Shown in pieces: positions 11,575 through 21,900 of a stretch of DNA of 64,000 bases. This stretch comes from Naematelia aurantialba (taxonomy: Eukaryota; Basidiomycota; Tremellomycetes; Tremellales; Naemateliaceae). Positions within the stretch are counted from its first letter, which is position 1, and each line of letters opens with the position of its first letter. The position numbers were made by a program, and so were the translations under genes. The stretch spans positions 1 to 64,000 of the forward strand of contig JAKFAO010000015.1 of assembly GCA_021527695.1 (NCBI GenBank). Reading direction: 5' to 3'. The notes beneath the pieces are model-generated. The model was given only the letters and a program-made list of their open reading frames with translations, was not told the DNA's origin and ran no database searches.

Positions 11575-13367
11575 ATGCAGCTGAGCGTACTCCTCGTCGC
11601 TCTGGCCAGTTTGGTTGGCGTGCTCACCAAGCAGCCGAAAGCTCAATACCGAGACCTACCCACACTTCGGAGACAGGATGAGCTCGAGCAAGCTTGGGTG
11701 CAGAAGCGATACGAGCTGATCCCCTCTATACTCAAGAAGCAGTACGTTACATTTGTCATTCTGGACGCAGTTGCATATCACTCCCATGTCTCTCTGTTCT
11801 CGTCTTCCTGTCTTCCTTCCTTCAAAGGAATCACTGGTCATTCCTCTGTTCATCCAGATGCTGATGTGGTGCTGCAGCGGATATGACGCGTGGATCCTGT
11901 CCATGCGCGAGTACGCAGAAGACACGGCCTTTCGCGCGCTTGTATCCAGCACGACAACATTCTCGGCCCGACGACGTACGCTGTTCATGTTCCATACGGA
12001 TCCGACCGTGCCCAGTCCGTTCCACTACATTGAGCTCAAGGAGGAACTATGGGACGCTCTGAATGAGACTCTGCACAAAGTGGACCCCAAAAAGATTGCC
12101 GTCAACGTATGTTGTTTCTCTGCCTTCCTCTTTCATGGCGGCTGTGGCTTGGGGTACCACTAACCAAGGCAGATCGACGAGGACATGGCATTCTCGGATG
12201 GACTGCATACAGGCGAGGGCCGACTTTTACTCTCCAAGCTGGGCCCATATGCCGATCGCGTATCGAGCGAGCGTGCCATTGGCGTCGAGACAGTCGCTGC
12301 GCGTGTGGGCGGGGCAGAGCAGCTGGGGATGTACAAGCTCATGATGGAGAATGTATGGGCAATGATCCAGGAGGGATTCAGCGAGCGCGTCGTCGAAATC
12401 GGCAAGACCACGAGCAGTGACCTTGAGTGGTGGTTCAGGGACGTCATGCGATGGCGAGTAAGTCGGACGTGGCGGAATGGACAAGAACAGCTAATTTCAT
12501 ATGGTAGCTGGGCACCGGAACGTGGTTCCCTCCGTCTGTTACCATCTACCGGTCGCCAACAGAGCCGAGCTTAGACCAGGATCCTTACATGCGTCCAGGC
12601 GGTGAGCTGCCCACCTCCATAGGTACAGTGCTGAAACGTTGGGACAGATCTCCTGCACGTGGACATTGGCATCACGGCGATGGGAATGAATACCGATACT
12701 CAGCACCTTGGCTACATCCTTCGTTCGAACGAGACGTCTCCTCCCGGATCCTTGATCAAGGGCCTACACGACGCCAACAAGTTACAAGACTTTGTGCGGC
12801 ACCAGATGGTACCAGGTCGGACGGGGGACGAGGTGTTGGAGAAGGTGTTTGAGGATATGAAGGATGCAGGCCTGAAAGGGAGGATCTATAGCCATCCGAT
12901 CGGCGATTACGGGCATAGTGCCGGAGCAGTGATTGGGATGGCCAACAACCAGGGTCGTGAGTCCACGAAGAGCCAGATTTCAGGTCGTATTAATCCATGT
13001 TAGCGATTTCAGGCGGTGGCACAAACAAGGTGCTTAAAAACTACTGGACGAGTGTCGAGCTCGCTGGCGTCACGTATATTCCCGAGTGGGGCGTTGAACA
13101 AGCAGTAAGTTCGACGCCGGGAGGATTCCATAACAACACTTCCTCTTCTGCCGAAACTGTACCTTATCCCACGCGGTGGTCAACCACGCTGACATGCCTC
13201 AGTTTGAGCTGGAAGAAGATGTCTACTGGAATCCAGAGAGCAGCACGTTCGAGTGGGTATTTGGTCAACAGACCGAGATACATCTCGTCAAGCCAAACTA
13301 CAAGAAACACGGCTGGATCGGTGCGGCGGCTGCGAGGCTGGGGGTAGACGTCGTCAAGTGGCAATAG
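11575..13367 (+). CDS. Secreted M24-family metallopeptidase (Xaa-Pro aminopeptidase/creatinase fold)
   Basis: Begins with a signal peptide MQLSVLLVALASLVGVLT and lacks a membrane anchor, so probably secreted or vacuolar. Exons join as SILKK-HGYDAWILSMREYAED, then KIAVN-IDEDMAFSDGLHTGEG, then MRPG-DLLHVDIGITAMGMNTDTQ, which carries the two metal-binding Asp of the pita-bread fold. SHPIGDYGHSAG supplies the His region and YIPEWG plus FELEEDVYW the Glu region. The protein ends LGVDVVKWQ at 13365-13367. The arrangement resembles bacterial secreted M24 peptidases more than intracellular fungal prolidases; that is my impression from motifs, not a search. All seven or so introns are short and fungal-like. 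Confidence 0.8.
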
Positions 13368-13849
13368 GGTATGATGGACAGCATAAAGGGGACACCAGCA
13401 GCAAAAGGAGGGACCTATGGTAGAAAAATCGGACTGGGCGTCGGTGTGCACGTCCAGTAACGGACAATACGGTGGATGAGGTCTTTACATACAACAAAAG
13501 TATACTGTGCATCGACGCGTGCTAAAATGCCACGTCAGAACAAGCTCCTCGGTGACGATCAGGAACCGGACACCGTGACAGCCAACTCGATTTCATTCCG
13601 AGTTTGGAAATATCAACATACAGCTACACTTCACCATTCCACAGCTATAACATTCAACGACTGGCAGTAGGCATTCCGTGCACCCGGGGAGGGACTGTCC
13701 CGCCGGTCCCATCCCTGTGGTGTGGGACACCACCCGGTCAGCAGCGGTACACGGACCGGAAACCATCTACCAGACCATATCTCCCTTCAAACCCCTGGGG
13801 CCACGGCACGCCCTGTCGGCTTTACACCGGCGAGTGAGACGCCTGTTCA
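13368..13849. other. Intergenic between M24 peptidase and GT-B copy 1
   Basis: 482-bp spacer between two plus-strand genes. An open frame runs in from 13678 to the chosen start at 13850 and would add an N-terminal extension of about 57 residues to the next gene; I did not include it because it would bury the membrane anchor. No other feature was seen. Confidence 0.4.
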
Positions 13850-15992
13850 TGAGGCCAATTCCTGTCCGGACACGCACCCTCCTCGCGGCAGTGACGGTGG
13901 GATTGATCCTCCTAGGCGTCTTCTCCTCGTCGCATGCAGGTCCGCGGCCCCAGACGAATATCTCAGGTCTACGGATAGCAGTCATCGAGCATACGCCGTA
14001 CCACGATGGTGAGTCTCATGCGTGCGTGGTCATTGGCCGCTGACGTGGGTAGAGGTGATTGGTGGAGTGGTGACTGCCTTGCATGACGCCGGGGCAAACT
14101 ACGACGTTTACCGTAAGTCGCGGTAACCTGAGTTTGGACACTGGGAGGAGCAGAGCTGAAGGTTGAAAGGGAATGGACTGAATTGGGGCTTTGACAAGAT
14201 CTTGTCCGACGTGCATCCGGATCCACCAATACCACAACGCGAGCTCGTCACAGCTCTCAACGAGGGAAAGTACGATGTGCTCGTGCTTACTACGGGTACG
14301 TACGCAACCCTACTTGCTGTCCGAGGCGCCTTGCCAACTGGGCAGATCATGAGCACGAGCGACCTTGCCCATTTGATAACCTCAGTCGACGCCAGGCTGC
14401 AGAGAGGCTGACCCGACGCAGGAGACAAAAAGTTCTGGCCCGGGGAGGATCCCCTGCTCACAGCAATGCGACGGTCCACATCAACACACATCATTTGCCT
14501 AATACATGAGATAGAGAGCTACGGCATGCCCCAAGACCTCGAGATGATAGCGAACTACGCGGCTGAGGAGCGCCTCACGCTGCTCACCCTCGGTCGCCAT
14601 AGTGCCAGGCTGCTCGAGAGCAAGTTGACCCGGTGGGCCTGGGAGCGCGGAGAGCCAATGTGGGAGAACGTGGATGTCGTGCACTTTGCTCCGGTAAGTC
14701 GGGCACACCAGGTCACCCTCATACACCTCCCGGTGCATGGAGGACTATTCTGGGAGAACTCAGCAGTGGGCCATAGCGGTCCTCCCCATTCAAAGGATGG
14801 CCGCGCTGCGCTCGTTCCTAAAAGACAACAACTTGCAGGAGACTGACAACTGCAGGTGTTCAGAATGCCAGCCTCTGCGAAACCTGAAGCACCCGTCATT
14901 CCCCGCTCGAACACGCCACGCGGTGGACCCCCTTCCCGTGCGGCAATCCTAGGGCGGATCCATCAGAGCAGTAGGGACTATGAGAGGATACTGAGCGACC
15001 TGGTGGCGGTCATGAAGGGTGAGTTGCGACCTGACGATTCTGCCAGAATCTGGGTATGCGAAGCAAAGTGGTGGTAGCCTCGTGGACGTGGGATGGTATA
15101 AGAAGCAGATTGGAGGGTGGCAGCGTGGATCGTCTGTCGTCGGGAATGCTTTCCTCCAACGACCAAGTCTTAGCCTAGAGTAGTACAGCTAACGCATGTT
15201 CTTGCTTTCACAGACGACCCGAAACCATGGGGCTACAAGCTTGTCCCTTACACCAGCCGGCAGCTCGTCGAGCTTGCTGAACGTGCTCCTGACGAGCCAC
15301 ATCCGACACACCGTTTTGTCCCTCGCGAGCACGCCGACCCGCCGCCATTCACGCTCCACTTGATCGGCAAGGACGACGGACTGGTGCCTATTCCACTTGA
15401 GCTGAGGGACCCCGGACACCCGGTGGTACGGATCCATTCCAACCTCGACTACCGGGAGTTTTACGATCTTCTCGGCGAGATGGTACGTTGCAGTTGTGCT
15501 TGCCAGGAGGGGAGGTCGGCGCTGATAGAAGCAGGACCTGATGTTGCCCGCGTTCAGCACGTTCATTTACCTCGACGCACGATCCTCGGCCGCCATTCCA
15601 GCTGCAGTCATCGCGCGGGTGAGTTTGTGCCTGCCGATGAGATTGCGAGCTGACGTTTCCAGACTCAAATACTCGCCTCGCCCGCTCTGCTCAATAGCTA
15701 CACCTACCTCTCACCCCCTTCCTACGTACTCGCGCCACTAGCCGTCTCTGAAATATATTCCATTGCGCTCCTGCGCCAGGGTCTGGACCCGTGGCTCGAG
15801 ACCTTTCCTCGAAGTCAGAAGGTTGTCGGGGGAAATGTGGGTAGTTGGGAGGATTACGAGCGAAGGCTGGCGCAGAAGAACGGCGATGTCTGGAGATCGA
15901 TGCTGGCGCGCACCAGTCGGCCGAGAGGCATCTCGGCGAATGCTCGCGCACAGGTAGAAGAGCGACTCCAGGTCATGCAGGTTGACGAGTGA
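13850..15992 (+). CDS. GT-B-like type II membrane glycosyltransferase of unnamed family, copy 1
   Basis: Starts with a short cytoplasmic tail and anchor (TLLAAVTVGLILLGVFSS), then RIAVIEHTPYHDEVIGGVV spliced across an intron. Further joined blocks: GLNWGFDKILSDV, KYDVLVLTTGDKKFWPGED, THIICLIHEIESYGMP, LTLLTLGRHSARLLESKL, VDVVHFAPVFRMP, FTLHLIGKDDGLVPIP, VRIHSNLDYREFYDLLGEMD and LMLPAFSTFIYLDARSSAA, then SYTYLSPPSYVLAPLAVSEI. The layout of an N-terminal Rossmann-like half, a LHLIG strand and a late SSAA...P loop fits a GT-B fold, but I cannot assign a CAZy family. The gene at 42169-44005 is a clear paralogue. About eight short introns; stop TGA 15990-15992. Confidence 0.7.
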
Positions 15993-16458
15993 GCGGCGCG
16001 AATCGTGCGTCGCGCGAGAATGGGCAGATGGCTTCGCACCGGTCTGGAAAGAGGCATGTTGCATACATCAAGCATATCATGGGTTAGTGCCGTTGGCGAC
16101 TATAGAGATGTGCGCAGTAGCGATGTATGATCTGTCTAAACAGCCACGAGGGTTTATGCAGCGTGTCATTGAGCGAATCAGTGTTTCCACTGGATGTCAT
16201 TGAGCGATCAGGCCTGCGGTCGCCGGGTCGCGGGCAGTCGAGGTGCGCGCAGTAACCTGCCTTGCTGTAGTCTTATCATCCCCACCAGAAAGCCAGTCAC
16301 GGTGGGTCAGCATTATCACTGGATCAAGCCGCCCGTTGTCAACGGCGCTCCCTCTTTCTTCTATGGGAACCTGAGAGAGTGGGAACGGGGTGGGCGATGG
16401 GATTCCCAGGACACGATCGACAGCGGCTCAGATCGGGAGCAAGGTCTGTATGGGATGA

Positions 16459-17204
16459 TTAGGCCGTCAACAGCAGCGCGCCTTTGGCGTAGTCGTTGAA
16501 CAAGCAGAGCCCCATCGTGAGGAGGATCTGAAGATCGTGGTACTTGTACCAAGTGGCATTCATCGCCGGCGAATGCTCACCTGCTCACTCTCGTAAGCTG
16601 GCGTTGTCCAGCCAAACGAGCCGACATGCCGAGGCGTTGCCGAACGTCCGCGGTCGAGACCGGGCGCTACGCCTGCCGAGAGCCAGCTCGTGCTCGTGCC
16701 GACAGGAAAAGAGATGTACGTGGGGCATTACGTGCGCCATGGTCGCCGTGGACTTGCTTGAAACCTTGTCGTCTGGCTGCGGACGTTACAGATTTAGACA
16801 CGCGTCGACGCGTCTTCCCAGGCTGGCAACAGCCGGAACACTTTGTGCACCGTGACAGCAGCCGCAAGAGTGACAGTAGTGACAGCAGTGACAGCAGTGA
16901 CAGCAGTGACGACAGGGGTAGCAGTGACAGCAGTGACGGCAGAGACAGCAGTGCGTACACCCATCGCGTCGAAACGCAACGTCGTAAGACAAGCAGATGA
17001 AACGACACGCACAACACGTTACTGGAATAGGTTGTTGTGTGGATGTTTCAGCTCGCCAGAGATGGCAAGCCGTCGACGACATACCTTGGAGGGGGGGGAT
17101 CTCTCGCCCTGAGTGAAGATCTCTGTTCGGTAGAGCCGAGACTGGCGCTCTTTTGGTTTCGGTGCATTGTGTAGAGCCCGGGTCATACGATCGCCAGCCC
17201 CCAA
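16459..17204 (-). CDS. Doubtful small gene, unrecognised
   Basis: Minus-strand fragments with coding-like composition and splice-like borders: MTRALHNAPKPKERQSRLYR... ending SPPSK at a GTATGT donor, and a terminal stretch NATWYKYHDLQILLTMGLCL ending ALLLTA before TAA at 16459-16461. The middle would have to cross the 9-bp repeat array, which reads as Val-Thr-Ala in one frame. I could not find a consistent phase for all joins, and no family was recognised. It may be an untranslated transcript, a degenerate gene, or chance. Confidence 0.2.
16855..16955. repeat. 9-bp tandem repeat (GACAGCAGT)n
   Basis: About ten imperfect copies of a 9-bp unit GACAGCAGT, interrupted by GACGACAGGGGTAGCAGT. Plus-strand frames read Asp-Ser-Ser; minus-strand frames read Val-Thr-Ala. 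It lies in the gene-poor 16-19 kb interval. Confidence 0.9.
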
Positions 17205-17988
17205 TGGGCAAACTCCCCGGATCTCAGAAGACAGTCACCGTGTCTGTCGATCACTTTTCGATCACCCAGCCAGCTTTCTGCCGCCACATTGGATGACGCT
17301 CGTTCAAAGAGCGACAGAATGCACCTCTTTTGGACCAAGGTTGCGGTTGGGGTGGGACCTAGAGACGCCTCCTCGCGGTAATGGCTAGCGCGAGTCGGCT
17401 GTGCGTCATGGCCAGCTGGGAACTCGGACGGGAGGGGAATCAACTGCCCGGTGACGCGCTTGTCGACCGGCTCGGGAGGCGCATACAACTGCCCGGAAGA
17501 GCGAGACAAGCCAGAGGTTGATCCGCCAAGGTTGACTCGGAGCCACCGTGGTGCCATCCGATTGACGAATTGCTGCCAAGAGACTTTAGAGTTCTCGCTA
17601 CTAGTCAAGGCCCTTGGCAGCTGCTGCGGGGCCTGACGTGGCTGGTTCCAGACCTGGGGGGGCGCTGGGATGGCGGTAGATGGCAGCGGCGAAACCGCTT
17701 ATTACACTTTGGACAGCCCATTCGTAATAATAATACAACAGAGAACAAGTGCAACTACCACTACTAGTACTTGGCATGCGGAGGCAGAGAGCAAAATTCC
17801 ACATCCGGTCAATGAATTGCCAAGGACGAAATTCTAGACGACAGTGTTTACAGCAATGTCAATGTCTCCTGGTGCATGGCATGGCTTCCGCAAACAGCAG
17901 TTTTCTGCACCCCTCGGTTTATTGACATCTACAACCGCCGGAATAGGGAAAGAGACCCTCAGGTTTAGCCCCTCGGAGGTTTCGTCAG

Positions 17989-18043
17989 CACCACCACCAC
18001 CACCGCGGCGGCGGCGGCCGCCACCACCACCACCACCATCACC
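17989..18043. repeat. (CAC)n-(CGG)n-(CAC)n trinucleotide block
   Basis: Two CCA/CAC runs flank a short GCGGCGGCGGCGG core, giving a partly self-complementary GC-rich block of about 55 bp. Non-coding as far as can be seen. Confidence 0.85.
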
Positions 18044-18987
18044 GGCCAAGCAAACTGGCCAAGGGCCCATTGTTTGCGCAAGCCCGTCCAGTGGCAGACG
18101 TCGTGCACGACGACTCCCCCGCTGCGCTCTCTGGTGTGCTGCGGCCAGAGCATTCAAACACCAAGTTTGAATACCCATACACGTCCCCTGCTGAATGCGC
18201 CACTGCTGACAAGTAAAACCCCTTGCGTCAGAGGATTCCAGCGGGCGTTGGCCCGGGACCTGGTGTCCCCCCCCCTCTCAGCTGCTCCGCTGCCGGCAAG
18301 AGCAAGAGGGCACGCAGAGGGGCACGCATAGGGGCAGCGCAAGAGGTAGCGACCCCCGGGAGGAATCGCGACTGCCCCCCCCCCTCCCTCTCTCTTCAGG
18401 GCCCAAAGTCAGACGAGGCAAAGTTGACACAGTTAGAGTTTCCAGGGCTTGCGTACCTATCGCGTCCCATCGTTCAACAACAACAAACAATTGGGGTGGT
18501 TGTGTACCCCCCCCAGGACCGGCCATGCAGGAACCCCCGTTATTCTGGGATGCCATGCGCCACAACGTGAGTATCTGAGACACGAGCGGCGAACCAAACG
18601 GAGCCACCCTGAAAGCACCACTTCGATCTGCAAGCCTTGAATTGGAGCCTCACAGTTCAAGAAACCAAAATTATACCAACGCATCGGTGTCTCTCATCAA
18701 CGTCACCGCCATCCACATTCTCTTGAAATACCCCCCCCTCGTCCAACTGGGCTAGTGTCATCGTCCTCGTCTCTCTTGTACAAGACGCTCTTCTACTGAC
18801 GACCGTCGCTGGACGACTTTTACTCGGCAGCAAGACTCTTTTGTATCATCGAGCACTCGAGCATCGTCGACACCCCCTCTGTCACTCTTTGATCCCCACG
18901 TAGCCATCGGCCCATCCTGCAGCGACAGGTCGACGCTCACACTTATACACACATACCTCCACACCCCTTGCGGGCTCGCCACCTATC

Positions 18988-21900
18988 ATGTACCGCCTGC
19001 TCACCCTCCTCCCGCTTGCCATCCTCGCACTCCTCCAGCCAGTGAGGGGTGTCGTCGACGCATGGCATCTCGACTACATCTACGATCTAGTCAACGAGGA
19101 GCTGGACCCCATCGTCACCCCAAATGCCCAGGGTACCCACATGCACAAGGTGTTTGGTGAGTCCTCCCCCATCTCTCCCGCTGTCCAACTGCCCTTGCTG
19201 ATTCTGGCCCTATTCTAGGTGGTAGCGCCTTTGGTGCATCGTACAACTACGACACGTACTCGAACGCTTCGTGCTCGACCTGCCGGATTCAGATCGACAA
19301 ATCCAACTACTGGGTGCCCACGTTGTACTGGTACGACCCGAAGATGTCAAAGCCCTTCACGCCAATCCCAGCCCACTTCCGATTCTATTACCAGCTCGCA
19401 CGAAACTCGGCCGCGCAATACGTCTCCCCCTTCCCCAAGGGTCTGCGTATGCTGGTGGGCAACCCCAACTTGAAGACCGCACCCGTCAACGTCGGCTTCG
19501 GTTGTCTTGTTGCCGCCGACAACACCTTTGGCGGCACATGTAGCGGGTTCAACTGTAACCGCGACTGTCCCTACGGTCTCAAGATCGAGCTCTACTATCC
19601 CAATTGCTGGGACGGTATCAACCTCTACAAGTCGGACGGCTCGCACATGTCGTACCCGACTGGTACTGAGCTCCGAACCGGTAACTGCCCCTGGTCGCAC
19701 CCTATCCGTATCCCCACGATCCAGCTCGAGACCGTCTGGTGGACCTCGCAGTACATGCCGGGTGTTGCTCTCGCCGGCAACCTCGTGTGGTCCAACGGTG
19801 ACACGACCGGTTTCGGTGCCCACGCCGACTTTGTCAACGGATGGGACCTGGACGTGCTGTCCAAGGCACTCGTCACCCCCGGCTGCGTCGACATCAACTC
19901 TGAGCTGCCGATGGAGGACTGCTCGGTCCTCGGCCCATACTTTGACGACGCCAAGGCCAAGGCATGCAAGCCCACTCTCGGAACACTCACCGAGCGTACT
20001 GGCAACGCCGACCTGGTCTCCATTGCCGCTTTGCCAGGATGCAACCCTGTCTGGTCCAATGGAACCAAGCCCACTTGCAGCCCTGCCGTGACTCCCCTCG
20101 ACGTCACCGCCTTCAAGGGCACCGACGGTCCTCTCGTAGCCTCGGACGCGGACCGCAAAGATTTCGTATGGCCCACTGATAACGGATGGCACGACATCGA
20201 ATGCTTCGTTGCCGAGACTCCGTTCAACTCTAGCGACAAGTACGATTTCGAGGCGCCGTCCCTCACCGTCGAGTCCTGCCAGTCTGCCTGTCTTGCGTCT
20301 GGCTACTCCTACGCCGCCATGATGCAAAAGTTCTCGACCTGGAAGTGCCAGTGTGGTCATTCCATCGTGTCGACTGCATCGGTCGCTCCGCTCATGTGCA
20401 ACTTGACCTGCCCGGGCAACGCTTCCGAAACCTGTGGAGGCCAGTTCTACGAGAAGGTCACCTACAACGTCGGCGGCATCAACAACACTGCCGCTAGTTG
20501 GTACGCCGGCTGTCTTCAGGACTCGACCAACGGTCTCGCCACCCGACCTACCTACACCTTCACTTCCACTGCGATGACCACCGAGGTCTGCAACCAGGCT
20601 TGTGTCAACCGAAACGCAACCTGGGCGCTCACCCGCAAGGGCACAACTTGCATGTGCGGTGTCGACAGTTCGCTCTACGACGGCGGCTACGTCCCCGACA
20701 GCTACTGTAGCATAAAGTGTAACGGAAACTCGTCGGAAATCTGTGGTGACACGAGCCGATCTTCCGTCTGGAACATCACCAACTCGGACCTGGCCATCGT
20801 TCACGGTGACCACCCCGCAGGCTGGCAAGGCTGTTACGCCAACCCATCCTCGGGTCTGGCGCTTTCGAACAACTCGTGGACCTCGAGTTCGCTCACCGCC
20901 ACCAACTGTCTTGATGGTTGCATGTCGCTCGGCTACAACTATTCGGCAGTCACCAACGGCAACACCTGCATGTGTGGCAACGTGTTTAACAGTGGTCAAC
21001 AGCTGCCTGCGACACAGTGCGCCAAAGCATGTACTGGTGGCAACAACCAGACTTGTGGTGGTGTCTCGTCTGTTGAACTCTACCTTACCTCGGCATCGAC
21101 TCTCAATATCGCCGAGGTCCAGGCCAACCACTCGACTGGTTGGGTAGGATGTTACACCAACTCGGGCACCAACAGTCCATTCTCCAACCAGTACTCGTAC
21201 ACCTCGACATCGATGACTGTCGAGACGTGCCAGACTGGTTGCGCTCAGCTCGGCTACCCATACGCGGGTCTGTCGATCGGCAAGCAATGCAACTGTGGTA
21301 CGACCGCACCGCTCAGTACCGTCGTACCCTACTACCGCTGCACCACGGCGTGTGCTGGTAACTCTTCCGAGACTTGTGGTGACAGCGGTTACGCCGACAT
21401 CTACAAGTCTATCAACTCGACCTCAACCGTGCCCAAGGGTGCAGTGGGCGGCTACAAGGGCTGCTACCAGGACAACGGCCTCAAGGGTCTTTCGTCCTAC
21501 AGCTGGAAATCCTCCGTCCTCACCCTCGAGAACTGTATCAGCGGTTGCAAGGAACTCGGCTACTCTCTCGGCTCGGCGGCTCAGGGCAATCTCTGCTACT
21601 GCGGTAACCAGTGGGCGGGTGGTATCCAGCTCCCCGACTCGTCCTGCACCATCGCATGTGGCGGCAACTCGAGCGAGATCTGCGGTGCCAACTCGATTCA
21701 GAGTCTGTATGACACTTCGGTCTTTGCGGACCCCGTCAAGCCTACTGGCTGGCAGGGTTGTTACAGCGACAGCAGTGGTTCTCGCGAGCTTTCGGCGTAC
21801 TCGTACTCGCAGTCGACGATGACTATCAACGTCTGTCGAGCGGCCTGTCAGCTCAAGAGCTACACCTTCGCTGGGCTCGAAGCTGGTACCACTTGCTACT

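Larger units (their letters stand above)
15993..18987. other. Long gene-poor region (3 kb) with several simple repeats
   Basis: No confidently identified gene. Contents: a doubtful minus-strand candidate at 16459-17204, a 9-bp GACAGCAGT array, a CAC/CGG trinucleotide block at 17989-18043, several poly-C runs (18264-18270, 18377-18386, 18508-18515), and a pyrimidine-rich stretch from about 18700 to 18987 that is probably the promoter and 5' UTR of the WSC gene. Confidence 0.5.

Noticed and set aside
19347..21287. Very long open frame (about 646 codons) antisense to the WSC gene
   Set aside because: A by-product of the strong C-ending codon bias of the WSC gene: the reverse frame rarely meets stops. 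Its translation is Val/Gly/Arg-rich with no domain, and the plus strand has clear WSC modules.
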